A DNA stretch of 64,000 bases, from the NCBI RefSeq assembly GCF_025264685.1, contig NZ_CP073721.1:6217501-6281500 (forward strand), given 5' to 3'. The position numbers were made by a program, and so were the translations under genes. Source of the stretch: Dactylosporangium roseum. GTDB taxonomy: Bacteria > Actinomycetota > Actinomycetes > Mycobacteriales > Micromonosporaceae. Positions 22,727-31,296 of this stretch are shown here, one piece after another; positions within the stretch are counted from its first letter, which is position 1; each line of letters opens with the position of its first letter. The notes under the pieces were generated by a model. That model had not been told where the DNA came from. It did no database searches and worked only from the letters and a program-made list of their open reading frames with translations.

Positions 22727-24463
22727 ATGAATCTTGTGCCCCTCGCACCCCGCCTGCGCCGCGCCGCCCGCCGCCATTTCGGCTGGGACCGGTTGCGCCC
22801 CGGACAGTTGCCCCCGATGCGCGCCCTGCTCAAGAAGCATGACGCCCTGGTCGTGTTACCCACCGGCGGCGGAAAATCCGCCATCTACCAGGTTCCGGCC
22901 ACGCTGCTTCCCGGCCCCACGATCGTCATCTCACCACTCCTGGCCCTCCAACAGGACCAGATTGCCGGACTCAACGGCCGCGACGACGAGCGGCTCACCG
23001 CCGTCCGGGTCAGCTCCGCGGAGACGCCGAACCAGCAGAAGGCCGCGCTCACGGCGCTGCGCGAGGGGCGGGCCCGGTTCCTGTTCATCACGCCGGAGCA
23101 ACTCGGCAATCCGGAGCGCCTCGCCGAGGTGCGCGCGCTGCGCCCCAGCCTGGTCGCCGTGGACGAGGCGCACTGCGTCAGCGCCTGGGGGTACGACTTC
23201 CGCCCCGACTATCTCCAGCTCGGCCACCTGATCCGGGAGCTCGGGCGGCCGCCGGTCGTGGCGCTGACGGCCACCGCCTCGCCGCCGGTGCGCGCCGACA
23301 TCACCGCCGCGCTCGGGCTGCGTGACCCGTTCACGCTCGTCGCCGGGCTCGACCGCGCCAACCTGGAACTCGCCGCCGTGCACTGCACCGGCGACGAGCA
23401 GCGCTGGCAGCGGCTCCTGGCGCAGGTCCGCAAGGAGCCCAGCCCCGGAATCGTGTACGCGCCGACCCGCGCGATCGCCGAGCAGTACGCGGAACGTCTC
23501 ACCGAGCACGGCGTCAAGGCGGTCGCCTTCCACGCGGGCCTGGCCGCGGGCGAGCGCAACCGTCGCTACGCCGACTTCATGGCCGACAGGATTCCGGTCA
23601 TGGTCGCGACCAGCGCCTTCGGCATGGGGGTCGACAAGCCCAACATCCGCTGGGTGCACCACGTCGCGCTGCCCGACTCCCCCGACAGCTACCTCCAGGA
23701 GATCGGCCGCGCGGGCCGGGACGGCGCACCGGCCCGCACGATCCTCTACTTCCGGCCGGAGGACGTGGCGCTGCAACGGTTCTTCGCGGCCGGCGCGCCG
23801 GCCGCGAAGGAGCTCACCCAGCTCGCCGCCGCGCTGCGGGAAGGTCCCGCGACGAGGACGGCGCTCGCCACCCGCAGCGGGCTGCCGGCCCGGCGGATCA
23901 CCTCGCTGCTGAGCCTGCTCGAACAGGTCGGTGCCGTCGAGGTGGGCACCGGCAACAAGCTCACCGCACCGCGGTACGCCCCCGCTCCCGCCGAGGCGGC
24001 GCGGCTGGCGCTCGCGCAGTTCGAGCGGCACCGGACGCTGCGCCGGTCGCGGATCGACATGATGCGCCAGTACGCCGAGAGCGCCAACTGCCGCGGCAAC
24101 GCGCTGCTGGCCTACTTCGGCGAGCAGGCCGACCGCGCGTGCGAGCACTGCGACAACTGCGCCAGCGGCACCGTCGTCGTCGATCCGGTCGGGCCGGCCG
24201 CGCGGGTCCCGTGGTACCGCAGGCTCTTCCGGCGCGAAGCACCGCCGGCGACGGCGGCCACCGTGCCCACGCAGGCGGCCGCGCCCCAGGTCGACCCCGC
24301 CCGGCCGTTCCCGGTCTCCAGCGAGGTGCGGCACACCGAGTGGGGCACCGGTACGGTGATGGCCTACGAGCGGGACCGGGTGGTCGTACTGTTCGAGGAG
24401 GTCGGCTACAAGACGCTGTCGGTGCCGATCGTGCAGAAGTCGAAGCTGCTGGAGCCGGTGTAG
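22727..24463 (+). CDS. recQ: RecQ-family ATP-dependent DNA helicase
   Basis: 578 residues from the ATG at 22727; TACAGT about 15 bases upstream could be a -10 box giving a nearly leaderless mRNA. RecQ motifs: LRPGQLPPMRALL (motif 0), LPTGGGKSAIYQVP (Walker A), VDEAHCVSAWGYDFRPDY (DEAH box), ALTATASPPVRADI, and motif VI in QEIGRAGRDG. The zinc-binding RQC part has SANCRGNALLAYFGE and CEHCDNC. After a Pro/Ala linker a 55-residue C-terminal module (EWGTGTVMAYERDRVVVLFE) replaces the usual HRDC domain. It unwinds recombination and replication intermediates. Confidence 0.95.
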   Translation: MNLVPLAPRLRRAARRHFGWDRLRPGQLPPMRALLKKHDALVVLPTGGGKSAIYQVPATLLPGPTIVISPLLALQQDQIAGLNGRDDERLTAVRVSSAETPNQQKAALTALREGRARFLFITPEQLGNPERLAEVRALRPSLVAVDEAHCVSAWGYDFRPDYLQLGHLIRELGRPPVVALTATASPPVRADITAALGLRDPFTLVAGLDRANLELAAVHCTGDEQRWQRLLAQVRKEPSPGIVYAPTRAIAEQYAERLTEHGVKAVAFHAGLAAGERNRRYADFMADRIPVMVATSAFGMGVDKPNIRWVHHVALPDSPDSYLQEIGRAGRDGAPARTILYFRPEDVALQRFFAAGAPAAKELTQLAAALREGPATRTALATRSGLPARRITSLLSLLEQVGAVEVGTGNKLTAPRYAPAPAEAARLALAQFERHRTLRRSRIDMMRQYAESANCRGNALLAYFGEQADRACEHCDNCASGTVVVDPVGPAARVPWYRRLFRREAPPATAATVPTQAAAPQVDPARPFPVSSEVRHTEWGTGTVMAYERDRVVVLFEEVGYKTLSVPIVQKSKLLEPV

Positions 24464-24813
24464 GTGACGGAGATACCGGCGTCCGTGTCCCGGTGGTCGA
24501 ACTGCTCGAATCGGGGCGCTGACCTCGGCGGGAATGCAGGAACACCCGCTGTCGGGTATCCGCCGACCGGCCCCGTGCCCGCACGGCGAAAGGCCCGAAT
24601 TATGACTGATCGGCTGTCGTCTCGGGGATAGCTCGGGCCGTTGACCACGCGATACGCTCCGCGTCACCAGTTCAACAACGCGTTCGAACCGGGGTCGAGA
24701 ACGGTGGCACATTTTCGGGATTCCGCACCCGCGCAGAATTCGTAGTGTGATCGTCAACGGCCGGACGAACACCACATCATCCGAACCCCTGCAACGCCCC
24801 GAAAGGACCCATC
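24464..24813. other. Intergenic region upstream of the acidic small protein gene
   Basis: No gene seen. TAGTGT near 24748 could be a -10 box for the gene at 24814, leaving a leader of about 60 bases. No riboswitch or strong hairpin was recognised. Confidence 0.35.
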
Positions 24814-25242
24814 ATGAGCGACTACGACACCGGCGACACCGGCCACGACGGCGGCAGCGACGTGGACTACGGCCACTACGAGGCCGGTCAGCAGCACGGC
24901 GAGCTCGACCAGCTCCACCAGGTCGACGCCAACGACTCGTCGTACAACAGCGACTTCAACGTCTACGAGCAGGACAGCGCCTCGGCCGAGTCGACCGACT
25001 TCCAGCAGGGCCACAACGTCCAGTGGACCGACGGCCAGGGCGCCAGCTACTCCGAGACCGACTTCACCAACTACAGCCACGACGAGGCCTCCGCCGACAG
25101 CATCTTCGCCGCCGACGGCAGCGTGTCGGCCAGCGACTCGCAGTTCTCGGAGATCGACGCCCTGCGCCAGCAGATCGACTCCTCGTTCGCCACGGGCACC
25201 GAGTTCCACGGCAACGCCGGCGAGCTGGGCCCCGCTAACTGA
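24814..25242 (+). CDS. Acidic low-complexity protein of unknown function
   Basis: 142 residues from the ATG at 24814 with GAAAGGA upstream. The sequence is rich in Asp, Ser, Gly, Gln and His with very few basic or hydrophobic residues (for example TGDTGHDGGSDVDYGHYEAG), so it is probably disordered. The C-terminal part DSQFSEIDALRQQIDSSFAT may form one helix. There is no signal peptide. A strong hairpin at 25303-25337 ends the unit. Small, highly polar proteins like this are common in sporulating actinomycetes, but no function can be given. Confidence 0.72.
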   Translation: MSDYDTGDTGHDGGSDVDYGHYEAGQQHGELDQLHQVDANDSSYNSDFNVYEQDSASAESTDFQQGHNVQWTDGQGASYSETDFTNYSHDEASADSIFAADGSVSASDSQFSEIDALRQQIDSSFATGTEFHGNAGELGPAN

Positions 25243-25302
25243 ATCTCCGTGGTGCCGTCCGGCCGGCAAGACGGCAGGACGGCACCATCGCACGACCGAA
25301 GC

Positions 25303-25337
25303 GTGCCGGCCAGCGGATCAGCCCCGCTGGCCGGCAC
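25303..25337 (+). terminator. Hairpin terminator after the acidic protein gene
   Basis: A perfect 13-bp stem, GTGCCGGCCAGCG / CGCTGGCCGGCAC, with a 9-base loop. There is no T-tract, as is common for actinobacterial terminators. Confidence 0.75.
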
Positions 25338-25383
25338 TGCTGTTCGCCCGTGTCTGCTGTTCCTGACCGCGAAGACGCGCAGC

Positions 25384-25521
25384 ATGTCGGGCCCGCTGAT
25401 CGTCTCGGTCCAGTCAGGGTCGCACCACTACCTCGCGCAAGAGATCGTGTACTCACCGCAGCACGCCGCCGAGGCCATCCAGCGGGTCAACTTCGCGCAG
25501 GCGCTGGCCAACCGCTACTGA
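25384..25521 (+). CDS. Possible small protein
   Basis: 45 codons from ATG 25384: MSGPLIVSVQSGSHHYLAQE, then IVYSPQHAAEAIQRVNFAQA and LANRY. The composition looks protein-like (balanced residues, a helix at the end), but there is no clear ribosome-binding site and it lies right after a terminator. The frame stays open upstream to 25249. Its stop is four bases before the end of the convergent gene. Treat as tentative. Confidence 0.35.
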   Translation: MSGPLIVSVQSGSHHYLAQEIVYSPQHAAEAIQRVNFAQALANRY

Positions 25522-25524
25522 TCC

Positions 25525-26115
25525 CTAGCCGGCGCCGGAGGCGTCGTAGCCGGCCAGCAGGTGAGCGCGGGTGCCGACCAGGTGCGGCTCGAGGTCGCCG
25601 ACCCGGGCCAGGCTGATCTCCGCCGGGGTCAGCCCGGACACCCGCAGCAGCAGTCCCGGCACCTCGTCGAGGGCGGCCAGCCAGCCGGTGCCGAGCGACG
25701 AGCCGAGCGCGTGGTCGGGCCAGTGGTGGAACTGCCTCGGCGCCCCGTCGACGGCGATGCCGACCCGATCCGGCGCCGGGCTCGACGCGGCCCGCAGCAT
25801 CCGCTCCGTGGCCCGGCGCTCCGCCGGCGCGCCGGTCGTGTTCGCCGCCATCCGCACGTCGATGAGCAGCGGCATCGGCGGCCCGGCAGTCGTGATGACC
25901 TCGATCCAGGCGCCGCCGTCGACAGCCTCGCCGAACTGGAGCCCGGCGTGCATGAGCCGGTCGTCCTCCCAGCCCCAGGCCCCGATCCGGCACGGCCCGG
26001 TCCAGCCCGTGAGCCCGTACAGCGGCAGCGCTGCGGCACTCGCGCGGATGCGGTTCGCCTGCTGGTCGATCAGCGCGGTGAACTCGATGCGGCTGAGTCG
26101 GCCCCCGTATCGCAT
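25525..26115 (-). CDS. Hypothetical cytoplasmic protein
   Basis: 196 residues from the ATG at 26115. A mixed alpha/beta sequence with no membrane segment or signal, for example IEFTALIDQQANRIRASAAA and IGAWGWEDDRLMHAGLQFGE. The C-terminal LSLARVGDLEPHLVGTRAHL appears helical. I recognise no family or catalytic motif. GC-rich codon use is typical of the chromosome. It lies downstream of the carbonic anhydrase gene on the same strand with a 98-base gap, so co-transcription is possible. Confidence 0.68.
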   Translation of the reverse strand: MRYGGRLSRIEFTALIDQQANRIRASAAALPLYGLTGWTGPCRIGAWGWEDDRLMHAGLQFGEAVDGGAWIEVITTAGPPMPLLIDVRMAANTTGAPAERRATERMLRAASSPAPDRVGIAVDGAPRQFHHWPDHALGSSLGTGWLAALDEVPGLLLRVSGLTPAEISLARVGDLEPHLVGTRAHLLAGYDASGAG

Positions 26116-26213
26116 GACTCCGATCGTGCCGCATCGACCACCCCGTCGGCGCGCTCAGCCGCCCTCGGCGGAACCCTGCCCGCCACCCGTGACGACGTAG
26201 GAGCGGACGCCCG

Positions 26214-26702
26214 TCACGTCACCTCTTCGATCTTCGCGGTCGCCACGTCGAAGATGAAGCCGCGCACGTCCTCGCGGTGCGGCAGCCACGCGCAGTCGCG
26301 CACCGTCTGGATCGACATGCGCATGCGCTCGTGCAGGTCGGTGAAGCCCGGCACGCTCCAGCCCGGTTCCCGGCCGCTCTCCGCCGCCAACTCGGCGCGG
26401 AACGTCGGGTCGTCGAAGCCCTCCATGCCGCATTCGGTGTGGTGGATGAGCACCACCTCGCGCGTGCCGAGCTTGCGCTGGCTGATCGCGAGCGAGCGGA
26501 GGACCTCCTCGGTCGGCAGCCCGCCGGCGTTACGGATCAGGTGGGCGTCGCCGATCTCCAGGCCCAGGGCCCCGAAAAGGTCGAGCCGTGAGTCCATGCA
26601 GGTGATGACGGTCAGGCGCAGCTTCGGGCGCAGCGGCCGTGGTCCGGGGAACGTCTCGGCGTACCGCGCGTTCGCGTGGATGAGGTGGTCGATCGCGGAC
26701 AT
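26214..26702 (-). CDS. Beta-class carbonic anhydrase
   Basis: 162 residues from the ATG at 26702. The zinc site of beta-carbonic anhydrases is complete: CMDSR (about residues 35-39), with Asp and Arg forming the catalytic dyad, and HHTECGM (about 87-93), supplying His and Cys. IRNAGG (about 56-61) is the conserved binding loop. The length is that of the short mycobacterial-type enzymes. It interconverts CO2 and bicarbonate in the cytoplasm. It is divergent from the flavin oxidoreductase gene, with 85 bases between their starts. Confidence 0.93.
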   Translation of the reverse strand: MSAIDHLIHANARYAETFPGPRPLRPKLRLTVITCMDSRLDLFGALGLEIGDAHLIRNAGGLPTEEVLRSLAISQRKLGTREVVLIHHTECGMEGFDDPTFRAELAAESGREPGWSVPGFTDLHERMRMSIQTVRDCAWLPHREDVRGFIFDVATAKIEEVT

Positions 26703-26787
26703 AACCGAAGTGAATCAGATCCGTCACCCGAACGGTTGATGTCTGCGTCACAGGAGGGCAATGTCACCTGCGCACTAGTCTCCTCCC

Positions 26788-27909
26788 GTGACGGTGAACG
26801 AATGGGACGTGGCGGTCGTCGGGGGCGGGCCGGCGGGACTCTCCGCCGCCTACGAGTCGGCACGGCGCGGTGCGCGGACGCTGGTCCTGGAGAAGGCCGT
26901 GCACCCGCGGTACAAAACCTGCGGTGGGGGTCTGATCGGGTGCACCGTCGCGGCGGTCGACGACCGGATCACGATCCCGGTGAGCGACCACATCGAGCGG
27001 GCCGAGTTCACGCACGACGGGCGGCGCCGCTTCACGCGCACGACGCGCCGCGCGCCGCTGCTGGCGATGGTCCGCCGGCCCGAGTTCGACGACGCGCTGC
27101 GGCTCGCCGCGGAGAAGGCGGGTGCGACGGTACGGCAGGCGACCGCCGCCCGCGCGATCGAGCAGACCGGCGACGGGGTCCGGGTCCGCCTGGCCGGCGG
27201 TGGCGAGGTGACGGCCGCCACGGTCGTCGGCGCCGACGGCTCGTCGGGGATCACGTCCCGGCACGTCGGCGTCGAGTACGGCCAGGTGGACCTGGGCCTG
27301 GAGGTCGAACTGCCGGTGGGCGGGCCGGCGCGGCGCGAGTGGCAGGGGCGCCTGCTGATCGACTGGGGGCCGCTGCCCGGGTCGTACGCGTGGGTGTTCC
27401 CGAAGGGTGACGTGCTGACCGTCGGGGTCATCTCCGCCCGGGGCGACGGCGAGCGGACCAAGGCGTATCTGCGCGCGTTCGTCGACCGGCTGGGGCTCAC
27501 CGGCATCGAGCCGATCCACGACTCCGGGCACCTGACCCGGTGCCGGACCGAGACGTCGCCGCTGCGCGCCGGCAACGTCATCGTCGCCGGTGACGCGGGC
27601 GGGCTCCTGGAGCCCTGGACCCGGGAGGGGATCAGCTTCGCGGTGCGGTCGGGTGCGCTGGCCGGCGCGGCGGCCGCGACAGGCGATCTCGACGGCTACG
27701 TCCGGGCGGTCGAGGCGCAGCTCGTCCCGGAGATGCGGGCCGGGCGCCGGCTGCTCGACACGTTCTCCCGCCGGCCGGGCCTGTTCCACGCGATGCTGCG
27801 CACACCGCCGGGGTGGCGGATGTTCGAGCGGTTCTGCCGGGGTGAGACCTCGTTCGAGGGCACCGTCGAGCGGTTTCCGATCCGCACGGCGCTGCGCCTG
27901 CTGCGATGA
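26788..27909 (+). CDS. Geranylgeranyl reductase-family FAD-dependent oxidoreductase
   Basis: 373 residues from a GTG start. The N-terminal dinucleotide-binding motif is VAVVGGGPAGLSAAYESARR; YKTCGGGLI (about residues 44-52) is the conserved Cys-Gly loop of the geranylgeranyl reductase family, and VIVAGDAGGLLEPWTREGIS (about 268-287) is the second FAD motif. Family members reduce isoprenoid double bonds in chlorophyll, archaeal lipid or menaquinone side chains. Actinobacterial homologues include menaquinone reductases such as MenJ, a plausible role here, but no isoprenoid genes are adjacent. Confidence 0.87.
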   Translation: MTVNEWDVAVVGGGPAGLSAAYESARRGARTLVLEKAVHPRYKTCGGGLIGCTVAAVDDRITIPVSDHIERAEFTHDGRRRFTRTTRRAPLLAMVRRPEFDDALRLAAEKAGATVRQATAARAIEQTGDGVRVRLAGGGEVTAATVVGADGSSGITSRHVGVEYGQVDLGLEVELPVGGPARREWQGRLLIDWGPLPGSYAWVFPKGDVLTVGVISARGDGERTKAYLRAFVDRLGLTGIEPIHDSGHLTRCRTETSPLRAGNVIVAGDAGGLLEPWTREGISFAVRSGALAGAAAATGDLDGYVRAVEAQLVPEMRAGRRLLDTFSRRPGLFHAMLRTPPGWRMFERFCRGETSFEGTVERFPIRTALRLLR

Positions 27910-28060
27910 GCTTTTCGGGACACCCGGTCGGATCTTCCCGAAGCGCCGCCTCGACCGGCAACCGGCCTGGCGGTGCCGCACCTCGACGACGAAGGGGCGA
28001 TCGACGCGCCGGGTCTGCCGTCGCCGGGATGAGATTTCGGGCGAACCTGGCTCCTCGGCG

Positions 28061-28708
28061 CTACCTGACCTCGATGCCGAGTGCGGCGGCCAGCACCGGG
28101 GCCAGTTCGAGGAGCTGGCGGTCGTCGACGATCGCGCCGCGCAGGGAGTCGGCACCGTCGGCGACGTCGAGCTCCCGCGCGCCGCGGAAGTCGACCTTCT
28201 TCAGCTTGGCGCCGGCGAACCGGGCCCGGCGGACGGCCGAACCGGCGAAGGTGACGTTGGTGAGCGTGGCGCCGCCGCAGTCGAGTTCGGTGAGGTCGCA
28301 GCCGTCGAACTCGACGTCGGCGACCGTCGCGCCGCGCAGGTTCAGAGTGTCGATCTTGCACCGCTGGAAGATCACCCGGCGCAGCCGCGAGCCGTAGGCC
28401 TCGATCCCGGCGAGCGAGCTGTCCAGCACGGTGACGTCGAGCCACTCGGCCTCGGCGCACCGCAGGCCGACCCAGCGGTTGCGGCTGATCCAGACGTCGC
28501 TGAACCGGCTGCGCTCCAGCGAGCCTCCGCCGAGGACAACACCGGTGAACGCCGACTCGATGAACGTGGCGTGGCCGGCGTGGACGTCCTCGAGCTCCAC
28601 GTCCGAGAGGTGTACCTCGGTGTAGTTGCCGTCCGGTTCGAGCGGTTCGCCGTGCTCTCGCAGGTAGGCGGCGTAGGCCAGGTCTTCAAGGGATTGCGCT
28701 GCGGGCAT
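28061..28708 (-). CDS. Pentapeptide-repeat protein
   Basis: 215 residues from the ATG at 28708. From about residue 30 to 185 the sequence runs in five-residue steps A/C-(D/N)-(L/F)-X-X, for example TFIESAFTGVVLGGGSLERS, LNLRGATVADVEFDGCDLTE and ATLTNVTFAGSAVRRARFAG. This forms a right-handed quadrilateral beta-helix. Members such as MfpA and Qnr mimic DNA and protect gyrase, but most are of unknown function; resistance should not be assumed. A short helical C-terminus (DDRQLLELAPVLAAALGIEV) could mediate dimerisation as in MfpA. Confidence 0.9.
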   Translation of the reverse strand: MPAAQSLEDLAYAAYLREHGEPLEPDGNYTEVHLSDVELEDVHAGHATFIESAFTGVVLGGGSLERSRFSDVWISRNRWVGLRCAEAEWLDVTVLDSSLAGIEAYGSRLRRVIFQRCKIDTLNLRGATVADVEFDGCDLTELDCGGATLTNVTFAGSAVRRARFAGAKLKKVDFRGARELDVADGADSLRGAIVDDRQLLELAPVLAAALGIEVR

Positions 28709-28769
28709 ACGGCTGACGCTACGCCTCCCGCCGGGGTGCCCGGCGGGAGGCGCGGCGGTCCTGCGTGTC

Positions 28770-30284
28770 TCAGGCGTTCATCGGCGCCCTGTCCCCGGTC
28801 GCGGCCTCCGGCTCCGGTCCCGGCGCGGCCTCCGGCTTCGGTCGCAGCGCGATCGCGGCGGCCAGGGACAGGCCGATGAAGATGACGGTTCCGACGACGC
28901 CGACCGCGTTGAGCCCGCTGGTGAAGGCGCTCCGGGCCGCCCCGAGCAGGCCGGGCGACTCACCGGCGACCGCGAGGGCCGCGGTCAGGCCGCTCTTCGC
29001 CGCCTCGGGCGCGCCGGCCGGCAGGTCGAGCACCGAGCGGTACACCAGGGTGGCGAGGCTGCCGAGCGTCGCGACCCCCACCCCGACCCCGAACTCGCCG
29101 CTGGTCTCCGAGATCGACGCGACCGAGCCGGCCCGCTCCGGTGGTGCGGCGGCAAGCATCAGGTTCATGGTGAGCGGCATCGGGAACGAGATCCCCGCCG
29201 CGGCGAGCACCAGCCCGACGATCAGCAGCGGCACGTCGGCGACGCCGACCTGCGTGACGACCGCCAGGCCGATGCCGGAGACGGCGAGCCCGAACGCGGC
29301 GACCACGGCCGCCGGCAGCTTGCGGGCCAGGGCCGGCGCGGCCATCGAGCCGAGGACCATCGCGACGTTCTGCGGGACCAGCCGCACACCGGTCTCCAGC
29401 GGCGACAGCCCGGCGACGTTCTGGAGGTACAGGCTGGAGACCAGCGACAACCCGGCCATCACGACCCCGCCGAGGAGCATGATACCCACGGCGGTGCTGA
29501 AGACCCGGTTGCCGAACAGGCGCAGGTCGAGCAGCGGGTCGGGCAGGACGCGCTGCCGCCGGACGAACACCACGCCGACCGCGATCCCGGCGGCGAGCGC
29601 GACGAGCGGTGCGGTGTGCCAGCCGTCCCGGGCCAGCGACTTGAGGCCGTAGATGACCGGCAGGATCGCGGCGAGCGACAGCGCCACGCTGGCGAGGTCC
29701 ATCCGGTGCTCGGGCCGCTCGGGCCGGTACTCCGGCAGCAGGAACGGCCCGGTGCCGAGCAGCAGGAGCATCAACGGTACGCCCAGCAGGAACGCCGAGC
29801 CCCACCAGAAGTGTTCGAGCAGCAGGCCACCGACGAGCGGGCCGAGCGTCAAACCGCCCATGAAGCAGCTAAACCAGGCGCCGATCGCCAGGCCCATCCG
29901 CTTCGGGTCGGGGAACATGTTGCGGATGAGGGCCATCGTGGACGGCATCAGCGTGGCGCCGGCGATGCCCAGCAGGGCGCGGGCGGCGATCAGCAACTCG
30001 GCGCTGGGTGCGTAGGCGGCGGCGACCGACGTGACGCCGAACACCGCGGCGCCGATGAGCAGCAGCCGCCGGCGGCCGATCCGGTCGCCGAGCGCGCCCA
30101 TGGTGACGAGGAACCCGGCGAGCATGAACGAGTAGATGTCGAGGATCCAGAGCTGCTGGGTGCCGTCGGCGTGCAGGTCGGTGCTGAGCTTTGGGAGGGC
30201 GAGGTAGAGGACGGAGACGTCGAGGGAGAGCAGCATCGTCGGCAGGGCGAGCACCGCCAGGCCGATCCAGGGGTTCGTTCTCAT
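28770..30284 (-). CDS. MFS transporter, DHA2 family (14-helix drug:H+ antiporter)
   Basis: 504 residues from the ATG at 30284. Fourteen hydrophobic segments are apparent. Family motifs include LDVSVLYLALPKLSTDLHAD at the end of helix 1 (motif D1), the loop 2-3 motif GALGDRIGRRRLLLIGA (motif A) and GIAGATLMPSTMALIRNMFP (motif C region). These fit the EmrB/QacA/SmvA group, which exports drugs or dyes using the proton gradient. Its start overlaps the stop of a 30-codon ORF. No TetR regulator is directly adjacent. Confidence 0.92.
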   Translation of the reverse strand: MRTNPWIGLAVLALPTMLLSLDVSVLYLALPKLSTDLHADGTQQLWILDIYSFMLAGFLVTMGALGDRIGRRRLLLIGAAVFGVTSVAAAYAPSAELLIAARALLGIAGATLMPSTMALIRNMFPDPKRMGLAIGAWFSCFMGGLTLGPLVGGLLLEHFWWGSAFLLGVPLMLLLLGTGPFLLPEYRPERPEHRMDLASVALSLAAILPVIYGLKSLARDGWHTAPLVALAAGIAVGVVFVRRQRVLPDPLLDLRLFGNRVFSTAVGIMLLGGVVMAGLSLVSSLYLQNVAGLSPLETGVRLVPQNVAMVLGSMAAPALARKLPAAVVAAFGLAVSGIGLAVVTQVGVADVPLLIVGLVLAAAGISFPMPLTMNLMLAAAPPERAGSVASISETSGEFGVGVGVATLGSLATLVYRSVLDLPAGAPEAAKSGLTAALAVAGESPGLLGAARSAFTSGLNAVGVVGTVIFIGLSLAAAIALRPKPEAAPGPEPEAATGDRAPMNA

Positions 30285-30373
30285 CGGTCCGCTCCGTTCT
30301 CGACGGCCGCCAGGTGCACGAGGTCCACGGCGGCGGCGAACTCGCGGGTGACGGCATGGTCGGCGGTGTACAT
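30281..30373 (-). CDS. 30-codon ORF translationally coupled to the MFS gene
   Basis: ATG 30373 with GGAG about 10 bases upstream; it encodes MYTADHAVTREFAAAVDLVH and LAAVENGADR and stops with the TGA that overlaps the MFS start (ATGA). It is not hydrophobic. It could be a leader peptide that couples translation, or the degraded end of a regulator gene. Composition and coupling support translation, but its short length keeps confidence low. Confidence 0.45.
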   Translation of the reverse strand: MYTADHAVTREFAAAVDLVHLAAVENGADR

Positions 30374-30413
30374 CTCGCTGCGCTCCTCATGTGTCTTCGG
30401 TGGTCACAGGAAA

Positions 30414-30443
30414 GGCCGGCCCGCGCGGCGTCACGGGCCGGCC
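30414..30443 (-). terminator. Hairpin between the small ORF and the SRPBCC gene
   Basis: A perfect 10-bp stem, GGCCGGCCCG / CGGGCCGGCC, with a 10-base loop. It lies 70 bases past the end of the ArsR-SRPBCC operon on the minus strand and would separate it from the MFS unit. Confidence 0.65.
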
Positions 30444-30512
30444 CCTGGTGGTGCTCCCGGGCTGTCGAGCCGGCGACTGTCGTCGTGGCGGTGGCCGCTT
30501 GCCGGTGGCGGC

Positions 30513-31295
30513 TCAGGCCATGGCCTTCGCGAGCCACTCGCTCCAGGTCTGCTCGGCCTTGGCCGGGTCGGCCTCGGCGAAGACGTGGTGGCCGGTCACG
30601 ACGACCCCGCCACGGCCGACGAACCGCAGCAGCGCGTCGTCGGTGCGCACGCCGAGGAAGCTCGGCTCCAGCATCGTGTCGACCACGCCTTCGATCCGCT
30701 CACCGTCGAGGGTGAAGTGCACCTTGTCGCCCTCGCTGACGGGCTCGGACAGCCCGAGGGCGGGGGTGAGCTTCGCCCAGACGGTCTCCTGGTCGGGCAA
30801 CTGCCCGCCGAACACCGTGACCGGCACGGCGATGCGGCCGGGGAAGTGCTCCACGTACTGCGCCAGGGACCGCAGGTAGAGCGGGTTGCCGTTCTTCAGC
30901 GCGTCGTACTCGGACTCCCAGTCGCCGGTCAGGATGCCGCTGTGCACGAGGCGCAGCGCGGTGGAGCCGCCGTCACGGCCCTCGATGAGGTACTCGAACG
31001 CCATGTAAGCGCCGTCCTCGCCGGGCGTGCCGCGGTAGGCGAAGCGCCGGCCCGGCTCCCAGGCGGTGATCGTGGCACCCTCGGTGTTGCCGAACATCGT
31101 CATGCTGGCCGTGCCGCCCTCGCGCGGCTCGACCTCGTTGCGGCCCATGAACCAGGAGTCGATGCCGGGGCCGGTGGCGATGGCGTCCCAGACCTGGTCC
31201 GGGGTGGCCGCGAGGGTGATGTCGTGGGTCAGCTCGAACGGGTGGCCGGGCGTCGAAGGCGTCGGCTGGTCGGTGGACGGCTCGTGCGCGGTCAT
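30513..31295 (-). CDS. SRPBCC/AHSA1-family protein
   Basis: 260 residues from the ATG at 31295. The N-terminal 140 residues follow the AHSA1/START helix-grip pattern: FELTHDITLAATPDQVWDAI, then GPGIDSWFMGRNEVEPREGG, ITAWEPGRRFAYRG and STALRLVHSGI. The C-terminal 110 residues (from VEHFPGRIAVPVTVFGGQLP) form a second, shorter alpha/beta part. Such proteins bind hydrophobic ligands. It begins one base after the stop of an ArsR-type gene, an arrangement often seen for AHSA1 proteins with an ArsR regulator. Ligand unknown. Confidence 0.85.
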   Translation of the reverse strand: MTAHEPSTDQPTPSTPGHPFELTHDITLAATPDQVWDAIATGPGIDSWFMGRNEVEPREGGTASMTMFGNTEGATITAWEPGRRFAYRGTPGEDGAYMAFEYLIEGRDGGSTALRLVHSGILTGDWESEYDALKNGNPLYLRSLAQYVEHFPGRIAVPVTVFGGQLPDQETVWAKLTPALGLSEPVSEGDKVHFTLDGERIEGVVDTMLEPSFLGVRTDDALLRFVGRGGVVVTGHHVFAEADPAKAEQTWSEWLAKAMA

Positions 31296-31296
31296 C

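Noticed and set aside
28061..28708. Pentapeptide-repeat protein as a quinolone resistance determinant
   Set aside because: Repeats alone do not indicate gyrase protection; most family members have no such activity and no supporting context is present.
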